DNA from: Varroa destructor
Lineage: Eukaryota > Arthropoda > Arachnida > Mesostigmata > Varroidae
Direction of reading: 5' to 3'
NCBI RefSeq assembly: GCF_002443255.2
Contig: NW_019211456.1
Span: 31,741,341-31,805,340, forward strand
DNA length: 64,000 nt
Below the pieces are notes generated by a model, which made no database searches, was not told the origin of the DNA, and was given only the letters and a program-made list of their open reading frames with translations. The stretch's first letter is position 1; the number at the start of each line of letters is the position of its first letter. Made by a program: the position numbers and the translations under genes. Positions 11,301 to 22,562 of the stretch are shown in pieces.

Positions 11301-13320
11301 CCATTAGCTGCAAATAATCGACCGTCGGCAAAGTGTCGATTGCTTCGAAATCCATTGCAATGGATGATTGGTTACCTAAACGCTACACCCTTCCATTTTG
11401 CCATCCGTTACGCAGGGCTTACCTTACAGGATATTGATTTTGCACTGATCGTTTTTCATAGCGAACTGATCGATTTCAACTAATTACCACCACCGAACAT
11501 ACGTACATGATAGGTCGACAATGCGTAGATCGCCTACGTTCAGTAAGCTTTAAATCAGTTGCCGTCGGATTCCGCAGCCGGCCGCTCATATATTATAATT
11601 GCAAACGATTTTCCGTGAAGCAAATATCTACTCATGAATCTGAAGACGATGCCCGTTGATTTCCGTCGTCAACGCTGCCACTGCCACCGTATCGACGATA
11701 GCAATAGCTGGTGGGGCAGTGATGTCTACGGCGTTTAACTGAGCGCATGGTTTTTATCGACGAGGAATCGTTCGTTTCGTACAGCCAATCTACACTTCCG
11801 CCTTTGCATCTATCTATCTATCTATCTTTCTATAAGTGCATAAGAAGTATCACCTATGCGGACGTAACAACGCAGCCAGCGTCTTCGTTACTGTTACACA
11901 GTTGTAACTGTTTACAATACTGACTCCGTCAGCTGATTTGCCTCCGGCGTCACCACTGGCTATCGCCGAAGCTCTCCGAAGCCCCCAAAAACAATTGTAT
12001 GCAACAACCATAAACGTACCCACATGTCATTATGCCACGCCACGTCACGTCAATGCTGCTATGAAGTGAACTCGGACTGAACATCAGATTATACACCCAG
12101 CTGCACAAAAAAGGAAAACGATCAGATACGGTAGTATTTTTCACTTCGATATATCTGACTATTTACGCGTTTAGTTCGAGACGCAGATAAACAAGCCGAC
12201 CCATACTGAGTGCAAACATTACAAACAGAATGGCTAACAGTATTGTACAGAACGGGCGTTGCGTTACTTACATATATGGACAATAGGGTTTGTTGTCTGC
12301 CCTAGACATAGGCGCTTGTGCCTCGATGGCTGGCTAATTACGTTGCTGTTTTGATGGTTGGCCTACTTCCTTACATCTGTGTGGTCGTCGTTAGATTTCG
12401 TCATGCGATTGTTTACTAATCCGACCCTCGAATAACCTGCCTGTAACTAGCAATATTCTTTTGGTTATGTGTTATCATTATTCAGCATGTTGCATGATCA
12501 TGATTGTATTTCCTTTCCATATATATAGATGTGTATATGTGTCTGTTTTGGTAGGATATATGGATGCTGCTAGGACTGAAAGCATACTTCTTCACGCGTC
12601 GTATCTGGATCTAATTATAATTCAATCAGACAGGAAACATATCATAGGCGTTACTAAAGGCCAAGACATATGATTACACACGTATGGTTGATCACGTGTT
12701 TCACATAAAGTATATACATACTGTGTAATAATTTTTTATTTATCTCCCCAACGTCACGTTATGCGTATGCTAAATCTATTCTTCACGCCGTCGAACTTCT
12801 CGAACCTACACAAAGTTTAAGCTTTAACTATTCGCCAACAAGCAATATATGTAAATATTCAAACATGGAATTTACCTTTAATAATAACTTATACACATAA
12901 ATTGTATCAAATTCGTAGGAAACGTACATTTCAAATGAAAGCATGTCCAAGGAAGGCCGCCTGCAGTACTTAACCTCGATCAACAGCTGAGACAGAACAG
13001 ACATGTCGTTACGTCCATTGCGTCAGCAATCGTACTCCTGATGCTAGCTACCACTATTATTGTTTTAACTGTTGCAATGGTTATGGAAGCTTATTTCATA
13101 GACTGAGTGGCGCGAAGCGAAGCGTTCGCTATCTGACAAGCGCTTCACCGTCTGTTTGAGTTAAAGAGAACCGCTGCGGCCAAAGACGGTCATTTGGGGT
13201 TGCGTGAATTTCAATGAAGCCTCCTTTAACTACAAGCGCAAATACTATGCCTGCAGTATTCACAGCAATTGCAACATAAAAAGCCCAACAAACCTTATAA
13301 GCAACAGTAATAAGCTTCTG
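5372..13320. other. long stretch without a supported gene
   Basis: About 8 kb of mostly AT-leaning, stop-rich DNA. TATA-like boxes occur near 5810 (TATATATAAAG) and 9550 (TTATATAAGAC) without other promoter evidence. A TCTA array lies at 11809. A minus-strand donor-like site near 11420 (AAG|GTAAGC) follows only a very short frame. Nothing reached the level of a gene model. Confidence 0.5.
11809..11827. repeat. (TCTA)n tetranucleotide microsatellite
   Basis: Four perfect TCTA units followed by a degenerate TCTT. Confidence 0.85.
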
Positions 13321-13323
13321 CAG

Positions 13324-13326
<3 letters not shown>

Positions 13327-13366
<40 letters not shown>

Positions 13367-13429
13367 ACAGAGAGAGTTAGAGATCGATAGAGAGAGCGAG
13401 CGAGACAGAGACAGAGAGAGTTAGAGATC

Positions 13430-13467
<38 letters not shown>
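13327..13467. repeat. compound (GA)n array with internal duplication
   Basis: The tract starts and ends with pure GA runs. Between them, a block containing GCGAGCGAGACAGAG, then GTTAGAGATCGATAGAG, occurs twice in tandem; the second copy carries an extra ACAGAG. The structure suggests expansion by local duplication of a unit of about 45 bp. The tract ends about 50 bases upstream of the candidate noncoding exon at 13521. Confidence 0.95.
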
Positions 13468-13471
<4 letters not shown>

Positions 13472-13520
13472 GCAGCGGTGGATTACCTCTTCTACTCGGA
13501 ATTCTAGCCCCTTTGCACAG

Positions 13521-13583
13521 ATCGACTGCCCGGCTAAGAGAGACATACGTTGAATGGTAGCTGCAACGGTGTGAGGCGCGAAA
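13521..13583 (+). other. candidate noncoding (5' UTR) exon
   Basis: A 63-base segment lies between a good acceptor (TAGCCCCTTTGCACAG) and an excellent donor (AAAG|GTAAGTGTA). All three plus-strand frames contain stops, so if it is spliced it is an untranslated exon or part of a noncoding RNA. Its position 3 kb upstream of the ATG-bearing exon at 16646 would suit a 5' UTR exon of the same gene; that link is inference. Confidence 0.3.
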
Positions 13584-16500
13584 GGTAAGTGTATTTAGGA
13601 GTGAATGTAGCCCAGTTCAATCGTATTGGCCTTTTCTGTTATGTTTCGCGTCGAGCAATTGTTGTTTATGCTATATTATCACACTTGATTGTGTATATAC
13701 TTTCTACTTTTACCCTGTGTGTGCATGTAGCTCGCCTGCCTCTGTCCGTGTATGGCGCATGACTTCAATTTTTCATCAACATTGAAACACGACAAAATTA
13801 TAGACAAATATTTGAAAAGCGCTCACATTGACGCGGTACAACTTGGTTAACATATCATCATTTGTGGGATGTCAGCGGTAGACGCAGAAGTGACAGTGCC
13901 ATTTTATTCAGTGCATGAAGATAATACCTACTTCCATGTAAAGACGCGAAAAAGGGGGAGCAAGAGAAAATGAAGCGCAAGGAAAAACAGGAACAGCGGC
14001 ATGCTCCATTGTGCTGAAGCAACGCTTGTTTTCCCGCCTCATGATGACAGCTTCATGTATTTTACAGCATTTTATTACTACGACTAATATCAATTCGTTG
14101 GTTAGAGACTTACCACTAGCAGGATTTTTACTCGCTTTTTTTTTACGTAGCTTGCCATCCAGCGAACGGTTTGCTCTTCGCGTCACAGCTCATGTAAGCG
14201 CATATACAAGAGACCCATGCACATGACAATGTTGACTTAGCAATATATATATGTATAGTAAGGGAAAAAACCCTCAGAAGATAGAACATGTGTCGAAGAA
14301 GTCAGAAATGAAATGGTGACAGCATGGAAAAACGCGAGGGAAAGCAGTATAAGCGAATGCACGGGTGACTTGTACCAACAAACATATATCTCGGGTGAAC
14401 AGTCCACACTCGTTGGACAGCTAACAAACGTTGACGGTACAACGAGTCATTGAACTGCGTCGCAAATTATCCACGAAAATAACAAATAAAAATGAGGAGA
14501 AAAATAAAGACGACGAAACGATACAGCGTGAGTGAAATCGAGTGACGGAAAAGTGGAAGAATAAACCTTCATTCTTGAGAACTTTGACAGAGTACCGCTC
14601 TGGTGTCCCAGCTGACTGGTCGTCTGATACCGCTTGTGACAGAATGAGAACGTTGAGTTTTTGGTGGTTACCCCCTTTATTGTACCTGGCTGAATTCTTT
14701 TTAACAGATAATAAGCTGCAACGGCAGCGACAATTGCGGCTGTTTTTATAATTAGTGAAAGTGTTTTACGATAAGGAGCGTAGCCGTAGAACCGAAACGG
14801 GAGAAGATTTCAGCGTTGAGTGTATTCCCGAGCTCCATATGCGTGTGCTGTATCCGTTCAGATAAATAATCTTGTATATCCATACGAACAGTGCAAACTG
14901 TAATATACTCAGGATCGAAACTTGGTCTACTTCTGGACAACGGACGCGTAGAAATACGAACAAATTAAATAACCGCTGCTTTAGCCAAAAGCACTGGAGT
15001 AACGCTAGTACTAAACAATAAGTTCTTTGAGATTAACTGTATTGATTCAGGGGAAAATTTGTTTGTATTGGTTATTTACATTTGTATTATGATGCGCTAA
15101 TCTCCTACTTGAAGGTGATTCGACCACCGTCTCTTTCAAGGGTGGCCATTTGTAGACGACATATCTCTTCGAGAAGAAGGGTAGTAGCCATTGATACTCG
15201 CTATAGGTACATCCGTTTATTATCACACTTCTAGCTTTAAGGTCTTTTACCAACGTTACGTAATAACTATTACGTTACTTCCTGCGGAAATTTAGCCCTC
15301 ACAGAACCTAACAACAAAGAAAGCTTGTGATCATTCAGTCGTCCGAAAAAAACAGGCGTCGCATTCATATATATTAGTGTGCCTATCTGTGAGCCATGCG
15401 CTTGTCCAGATCCGGTAGGGTTATCATTTCTCGTACAGAAACAATATTCTCCTAGCCCACGCGTATAGTAATAAGGAGATATAACACGTAAAGCAAGGTC
15501 TGCTTTACTGCTGTGTGTTTTTTTCATATATTTTACATTATGTTGTTATTATTAATTAAAACCCAATACCCGTAGCTGTTTTACACTTGATTGCAGCACG
15601 CGATTGCCACTGATTCTATGAAGATCCTACCAGTGACCGAAACCGATAACCCATACCGACATGGTACGCAAACGATATTATCATTTGTGTTGATGCTGGA
15701 TCTGTTGTGTTGGCGATGATGTTATTATTATCGTTGCGACCGATTTAAGCGACAACGATAAATTTTTTCTGCTGTTCTTCGATTCGAATACCGATGTGGT
15801 ACTGTTGACAATGCGGCCAGTAAAAACCACTGCGTACGTCTGAGGCCGCGCAGCGAACAGCGCCGAGAACGCAGAAAGGCCGATCGGTGTGGAAAGATAT
15901 TCGTGCGACGACGAACATCGAGACGCTGCTCCGCGACGCTGAAACGGTCTTGTCTACGCCAACAGCAACGGGATGGGATCGTCAGCAGGCTGCCTAGCAA
16001 TCATTATGGCTGCATATGTATATATGTACGTGTATGCATACGTACGTGTTTTGCTTATTTTTGCCTAAACAACTCAGGACTTTTCGCGAACGACCTGCGA
16101 GCTAGCGTTTTCACCGCTGAATGTCGAAAGTTGATCCGTGACCAGACACGTTCGGTGAGAAGTTACTAGAAGCTCCGGCCCAGGCACATGATAGATAAAA
16201 TAATGGAAGTGATGAAGAATGCTATGTAATCGCTCTAACCGACGGCGTCGGGCGAATATATCTGTAAGTTCTACTATGGAAGCGGTTTGTCAGTAGGTAG
16301 GAGACCTATTAGGCGATGGTAGCTATTAGTACGGTCATGTAAGCGTTCCTGTTAGTTATAATCAACTGACAACAGTAAAGGTAATCATGGAATGGATACA
16401 TTTTGCGCGTCACATTGATAAAGCAGCTTTCGAACGCAGCGTCGAATGATGCTGGCCTGATCATTAGCGTAAACTCGAATTCTTTGATTCAGATACTGAG

Positions 16501-16645
16501 CAGTCTTTCCTTATTGATTTCAGTCTTTGTATATATAAGGTAATTCTTTTGCAGCCAGCAGACGCGGTGCAAGTGGTGACGTAAAACGGAAAAACCGTAT
16601 GTACTTTTTGATGGTTGTAATTTATATGTTGCCTTCATCTGACAG
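13584..16645. other. possible intron or intergenic stretch
   Basis: No supported gene. A minus-strand donor CTAGTG|GTAAGTCTC sits near 14108 after a Lys/Arg-rich frame of about 25 codons, too short to call. Several short AT microsatellite fragments occur. If the exon at 13521 belongs with the exon at 16646, this is a 3.06 kb intron. Confidence 0.4.
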
Positions 16646-18102
16646 ATGGACTTTTTTGGACGACAAATGACGACCTACGGTGGCACGACCCGCGTGCCTT
16701 CAATTCGCGCAGTGAGTTCTACGCGTCTTCGCTGTCTCGAGTCATCAGCAGGTATTTATTTACATGTGTGATAGCAGTTCGCCGAAAAGAGGTCAGACGA
16801 AGCTGTCAGCAAATGGGAACCTTAAACATCGACTAACCTCGGAAAAAAGATGGTGAAGAGAACGTGATACACGAACCCCTGTTTGTTCGCACAAACGGGA
16901 CGACTTCTAACAACTCGAGCTAATTCCCACGAGAAGTTACAATGAAGTTTACCGTCCTTTTCAACTTTTATCTATATACTAGCAGAAATTAAGCAGCAAC
17001 ATAAACCCGCACTGTAAAGAGGCAAAGGAATTTTTAGGGAGGCAAACGTTTGAGTGTGAAGATACGACAGACAAACTCAGAAACTTGAGAGTCTTCGCGC
17101 ACCATCGATGCCAAAATAGTTTTTCGCGTGCGGGAACGAGCCTCGCTCAGAAACCAGTCACGAAAACGCTTTCTTCGTAAAATTAATGCGGTAATTTGTG
17201 ATCACGTATAAACCTTACGACTGAAACAGCTGAGATTTCTGCATATTTTTTGCAACCGCTTCGCCTCTCGAAACAAATCCATGATACGTACTTTTATTCA
17301 TTCCTGTTATCCAGCGTTATTCTTTGTTATTCCTGTTATAGCAGCGCTATGTGTAGCTGCAGTGACACCATCTCCCCCTTAGTATAAGGCATTTTACCAT
17401 TGTGAGACTTTAACTGTATTTATGTGTTCTCATGTTAGTAGAATCAAGGAACAAAAATACCAAAAAAAAAATTCTATGAATACATTCGATCTAGACCGTT
17501 GTCAATTTCCACCTCGCTACACCGTGACGATGCATAATTTATTGCAACTGAGACTGTTGTAGTTTCCTTTTTTATTTAGTTTTAGTTATTTTTTAGTTCG
17601 ATGTTCTTTGAAGCTTCCCAGTTTTTATCACGACTAAATATGGCTTCTTCGTTATCCTTACCTATGTGATGAGTTCCGTTCCTGCGGTTCGATTGTAGGA
17701 AAAGGAGAACGAAGTCCATACAGGCACCAACAGGGACAACAAAATATTGGAAGCTCTTTACCTAGTTGAGAAACCATTGTCTCTTTGCCCCTCTTTGTCC
17801 TTGGATTAGGCAGTTGTCGATACTAGAAAACGTCACGAGGTTCGAATGTTTGCCTTTCGCATCAGTTCCATTAACGATCGTGTAAATAATTGTTAACAAC
17901 CGAGGTTGAAAATATGATACATGTTGCAACGAGCTGGCTAATGCACACGGTGTAAAAGTGTGAGCATTACTATCCTCCTGTAGTTTTGCTGCTATAGCTC
18001 ACGGTGTATAGACGAACTACACACTATGGACCTATTCTCGGCCATTTTTCAAATCGTCGTCAGTTACGATAGTCAATTGGTAAGATCAGGTCAACAAAGA
18101 CA

Positions 18103-18133
<31 letters not shown>

Positions 18134-18395
18134 CTTCCCGCGTGCCCAACAACGAATTCAGCCTAAAGCGACTGGAGCTGATTGTGTGCAATAATCCAGT
18201 AACAAATTATTATTGGGAACTATAACATCCGCAACGATAACGATCATTGCTAATTATGAAATCAGCCCGTACTTAGCACACTCACGATGACAGCGAGTCC
18301 ATTTCGTCGACTGTGATTGAAACAATTCCAAACAGGCGACCGACCCAATGGGCGGGAAGTTTTATTTGGGTCTAGTTCAACCATCTCTTCATTGA
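16646..18395 (+). CDS. candidate three-exon small gene, 73 aa
   Basis: Exon 1 (16646-16711) starts with ATG directly after a strong acceptor (CCTTCATCTGACAG). It reads 22 codons (MDFFGRQMTTYGGTTR...) to GCA|GTGAGT. Exon 2 (17984-18079) follows the acceptor TATCCTCCTGTAG, reads 32 codons including DLFSAIFQIVVSYDSQL, and ends at TTG|GTAAGATC. Exon 3 (18336-18395) follows CCAAACAG and reads ATDPMGGKFYLGLVQPSLH, then TGA. All junctions are phase 0, with introns of 1272 and 256 bp. Unspliced, the first ATG frame ends at 16771 (41 aa). Exon 1 is the strongest part; exon 3's acceptor is weak. The product is not recognised and has no clear signal peptide. It could be an N-terminal fragment of a larger gene. 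Confidence 0.33.
18103..18129. repeat. (TC)n dinucleotide microsatellite
   Basis: An uninterrupted TC run of about 13 units. In the proposed gene at 16646-18395 it would lie just inside the last intron. Confidence 0.95.
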
Positions 18396-18621
18396 CGATA
18401 TATCACTATGATTAGTTATGAACAGATTCACAATGCGCAGGCAGTTCATCATATTAACAATCTCCATAACGCAGTAATAGTAGTAATCGAATAATAAGAC
18501 CTTCACAGCATCACTTGTCGATAAAGCCCTCGCGGAACTTCTATAGGGCATGCGTTCTAGCAAATGAAATCGCATAACAAAAATACAGAACAGGCAAAAT
18601 TTTGTTTGAGGATTTCGGCCG

Positions 18622-18825
18622 ATGAAGTCGAAAAAGCTACGTGCTACCGCAGGTGCCATTGCTTCTGTCAAAGAAACACCGACTGAGAACAGCATCAGTC
18701 GCAGCTGGATCCGGATGGCCCACTGGTATCCAGACGTTGCCTTAGACACTATATGTAGCATCGATCGAACGCTGTCTTTGAATAATGATCGTGTTTACTT
18801 TAATTACGTCACTGAGGCGAGCTAA
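18622..18825 (+). CDS. small ATG ORF with coding-like codons, 67 aa
   Basis: The frame begins MKSKKLRATAGAIASVKET and ends FNYVTEAS before TAA. G-first and A-first codons together exceed half, as in many real genes. No signal peptide, domain or family is visible. It lies antisense to the 129-codon minus-strand frame at 18372-18761, so one is a shadow or both are chance. Confidence 0.18.
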   Translation: MKSKKLRATAGAIASVKETPTENSISRSWIRMAHWYPDVALDTICSIDRTLSLNNDRVYFNYVTEAS

Positions 18826-19401
18826 GTGGCGAGGCACTGCCTACAGTGAGCGTGCCATGATATCAACTCGTGACAAAACGACAGCAGCAGCCACAAACAA
18901 TGCGACACCGGGCGACGTCTGGGCTAGAAACCGTTTCAACGGCAGTGGTAACGAAAGCTCAGAACAAAAGTATGGTCATTGAGTAACGGTGATCAATCAC
19001 TAGGTGCGTATCTGTTGATCCGACTTCTATTGTGTTTTCCCTCAACACTCCTTTCTTCGCGGTGCTGTTCGCCCCCCCACCGGTCTGTTTACGTATATAT
19101 CTATTATTTATGTGTAGAGAGGTTTCGACTGATTATTCAAGCAAATTGGCGCGTTTGCTGTTGGCGAAACATCGTTCTGTGATAACTCACCAGCACGCGA
19201 AACCTTCTAGAAAAAGATCGCCAGGGTAATCGGTGGCGAACGCATATACCCTGCATCGCTTCGTACCCCGCACTGATGAACACGTGCAGTTCGAAGGTTG
19301 ATGTACTAAACATGGACTTGGAACGCGGACCAGTAGAAAAACCTAAGCTCCAATTGTTCAGCCAGATACTGAAAGGCCCAGTATTATATCGAAAATAACA
19401 T

Positions 19402-19416
19402 GACACACACACACAC
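19402..19416. repeat. (CA)n dinucleotide microsatellite
   Basis: A short run of about seven CA units. Confidence 0.85.
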
Positions 19417-19885
19417 GTATCTAGCACTGTCCAAACAAAAGCACCGAAGTAACAACAAACATTAAAATGTAACAATGGCTCCGTCGAACAAAATCCAATA
19501 TAACATGATTACCCCGAAGTGATTTGTCGGGGTTGGTCAGTATCACCATCAATATGTATCTTTTAGGGACACCCTAAATATCAATTCAGTCAATTTCAGA
19601 AAGCAATTGGTCGTTGGCTAGTATTTTGCCTCACACAAGAAGCCAGTTGGTCATATTCATGTTAGTAATTCAATCTAGGCAAATTGCATTGGGTTTGCTG
19701 AACAACAAATGTTTACGTCACATTTTTGGGTTCGTGTAGATAACTGTTGTTGGCGAGGACTATGACCACTTCGACTATACTTAACGAGGTATAAATACTG
19801 AGCCACTAAACTTGTTTCCATCTTGTAACTACCCCACATCGGCTTCATTGCCGAGATAACGACAGTTTAATTCATGACAACAACG

Positions 19886-19911
19886 ATAATAATAATAATA
19901 ATAGTAATAAA
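19886..19911. repeat. (AAT)n microsatellite, imperfect
   Basis: AAT units with one AGT interruption. On the minus strand they read as a leucine run (LLLLLLL) in a short frame, an artefact of the repeat. Confidence 0.85.
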
Positions 19912-20372
19912 TAAAGTATCTCGCGAGGAGTGAGCGAAGATAACGGCGGCACGAAGGGCTTTACCTCACCCACAAAAAAGTTGACCTTCGCTACGAGAAA
20001 AGACCATGCAAAGTTACCAGGTCCAGTCAAAGTTAACCATTCACGGCTGCGCAAACTGGCCTCATTGAATTGGTATGCGACCGAGAGAACCAGGGCTTCT
20101 TCCGTTTCGACTGAGCAAAATCAACTAACATCGGTTTAATAGTTGTAGCTAAGCGTCGCGTTAACCTAGCCTAGAGTTAACCTTAACAAATGACTCAAAG
20201 GCAGCAACTGATTGCTGGTAGATCAATCCAAACTAAGTTAAAAGGCTTATCCTGCGCCCCCCCATATACTTACTGGAAATGTATTATCGGCAGCAGTCCT
20301 GCACCGCGGAGAGAAAATACTTACTACCTTCTTTGGCAAATAAACTAAACTTTAAAGAAATATCAATTTTAC

Positions 20373-20438
20373 TTGAACTAATACTTAAAATCAAACGTTT
20401 GTGATAGCCAATTTTGGTTCCGAATCAATGGCTATACA
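20373..20438 (+). repeat. diverged dispersed-repeat copy (pairs with 53558)
   Basis: Two blocks match a segment at 53558-53617. The 16-base block TTGAAC(T/A)AATACTTAA has one mismatch. The 13-base block CCAATTTTGGTTC is identical and is followed by near-identical GAATC and GCTATAC. The spacing between blocks differs by 8 bases. The second block resembles a tRNA-type B box (GGTTCGAATCC at the other copy). Two ordered blocks argue for common descent from a repeat family rather than chance. Confidence 0.45.
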
Positions 20439-21974
20439 CTGCGTAGCTGATCTATACGGCAATGTGCCGCTATAATGTTCCGATTTGTTTTCTTCAATAC
20501 TAGCTACGTATTCGAAATAGAAAGTAATAATTTTAGATATGATGCCTAGCAAGCCTAAAGTAGGCGTAATATCGTTTAGCTGCAGGTACCTTTCTCATAA
20601 AGAGCTGTGTGCTTTAAGTTGAGGTATCCGTGGGGATTGTTGAATTATTTAGGGGTCCATTTCATGGTCTGTAATTTGACAGTGCCGGTTAATACATTAT
20701 GTCAACTAAAGCCGATTGATCGTAGCGTACGATGGACGAAATCAATAAAGCTTGCTTTTCCGTAGTCGAGAAAGAGCCAGAATTATATATGCGTATAGGA
20801 AATGTACTGACGTTCGCAATCAAATTACCGTCGATCAGTATTTACGTACGGACTCTGTGTACAACGTTCAGAGGCTGCATCGTGTCGTGAGGGTGCTGTG
20901 TCCCTACAATCTCAGTCATCGCTACTGAAGACGTTTTTCATCCACGAGACGGCAATAAGCAGTGGTGGAATTTTCGCATTGAGAACGAGTTGACGTTGGC
21001 TACCCGTTTGTTTTGTCGCGCCGTCGTATTGCACTCTGTTGTTTTCATATTTTAGTTAGTCGTGGCACTGATAAGAGTGGTAGCCAGGCGTAATATGGCC
21101 AAGTCGCTCAACTTTGGTAGACGGTATTCTAAATGCAACTATAGGAGCGGTAGTGGGGGGAAAGCAGCAATAACAACACCCCAGTGGGGTGTCCCCTTGG
21201 CTTGGTATCGAAGTTGGAGCGGCCATCATAGCTTTCACGTTTGCATGCATAGAATAGCATAGTATATCTCGGGCGTGCGTAAATAAGCCTGCTTAACAGG
21301 TGGTGTGAGTGCCTCAACACAGACTCGAGCTTGTAAAGAGCTGTCGAGGAAGTCACTGATTGTACTCTTTTACCTCTCGGAACAGAATATTTCGTTTAGG
21401 ACGAAAAATCAGTAGCGATAATATAGATCGACTGGAATAGAGAAAGGTAAAGTCTAGACGATTTAGCTATGGTCACTTAAGGCCTATCTTTGTAAACCTT
21501 CCGGCCACAAAAATGGCAGGTGGAATTGTGCAGGCGAACCCAGGAACTGAGCTAACGATATGTGTTTCAAACGATATATGTGACTGCGTCCATATTTGGC
21601 ACAATTCGATGGATTAGCTATATTTGTCCGACTTCGATTGACCCCTGATAAATATCAATATTCGTCCATAATACTGTTTAAAAAAATACTGCTCTTATGA
21701 ATGAACGATGATCAGGAAGTGCTCGATAGCGAAACACAGGTTATAAATAAGAAAAAACAACGGAATGTTAATGATTCACATGATATTAATAAAACCTTGT
21801 CAGATACTCTGTATAATTTTCTTAGGTACATATGCAAAATATATCTGTACACGTACAAAAGGCAACGAAAAAAATTTTATTGTCTATAAAATCACCCAAT
21901 TAAGCATATGCGTGTGCTCAATATACGCTTGCCATTAGTAGAGCCGTTCTATCCATATTATTTATGTTTCGAGC

Positions 21975-21994
21975 GCACGTGCGTGCGTGCATGC
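21975..21994. repeat. short CGTG/GCAT tetranucleotide array
   Basis: Imperfect alternating purine-pyrimidine tract (CACGTGCGTGCGTGCATGCA). Short, with no gene attached. Confidence 0.7.
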
Positions 21995-22547
21995 ATATGT
22001 GTGCATTCACTTCAATACTCGCTATTTAACATTTTGACCCCACGGAACATTGCGCACGGTACTGGAAGTTTTCCGTAGACAGTCCCGCATTATTTCGCAG
22101 TCGTCTACGCCAAGTTCTAAGATTGGCTATAGAAGACAATACGCGCTTTGGCTGTCTGTCAACTGTGTACATGCTACACTCACCCGTGAACAGCTATTGT
22201 GTTCTTTGGGATTTCTCATTGCGATCCCACCGGCGTTTGTCGGCGGAATGGGTCCATTCCGAGATTTATTCGCTCGTTCATCTTGAGGTTGCTGATGGAG
22301 CAAACCGTCTGCGTTATTTTTTTTGCCCACCCATAGCGTGAAATATAGAAACAAACAAAGAACAGCTTCCAATCGACCCGATGTCTATTTTGCCTACAGC
22401 TGAATCGTTATGCTGTTTTACTTGACTAATTTACAAAAATATCCACGCTGCATTAAGACGTAGCAACAAAGGCGAGCTACGTTTACTCGGCAACCGGTTA
22501 ACTTGACCCGGCAAAGCAACTTATTATTAATAAGTATTGAAATTACA

Positions 22548-22562
22548 TATATATATATATAT
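22548..22562. repeat. (TA)n dinucleotide microsatellite
   Basis: About seven TA units. Confidence 0.85.

Noticed and set aside
18372..18761. 129-codon ATG ORF on the minus strand
   Set aside because: Length is within chance for 64 kb. It has no splice support and the overlapping plus frame has better codon composition.
20299..20325. Minus-strand GTAAGT...GCAG pairs near 20300 as a microexon/intron
   Set aside because: The implied intron of about 27 bp is too short to splice, and no coding frame is linked.
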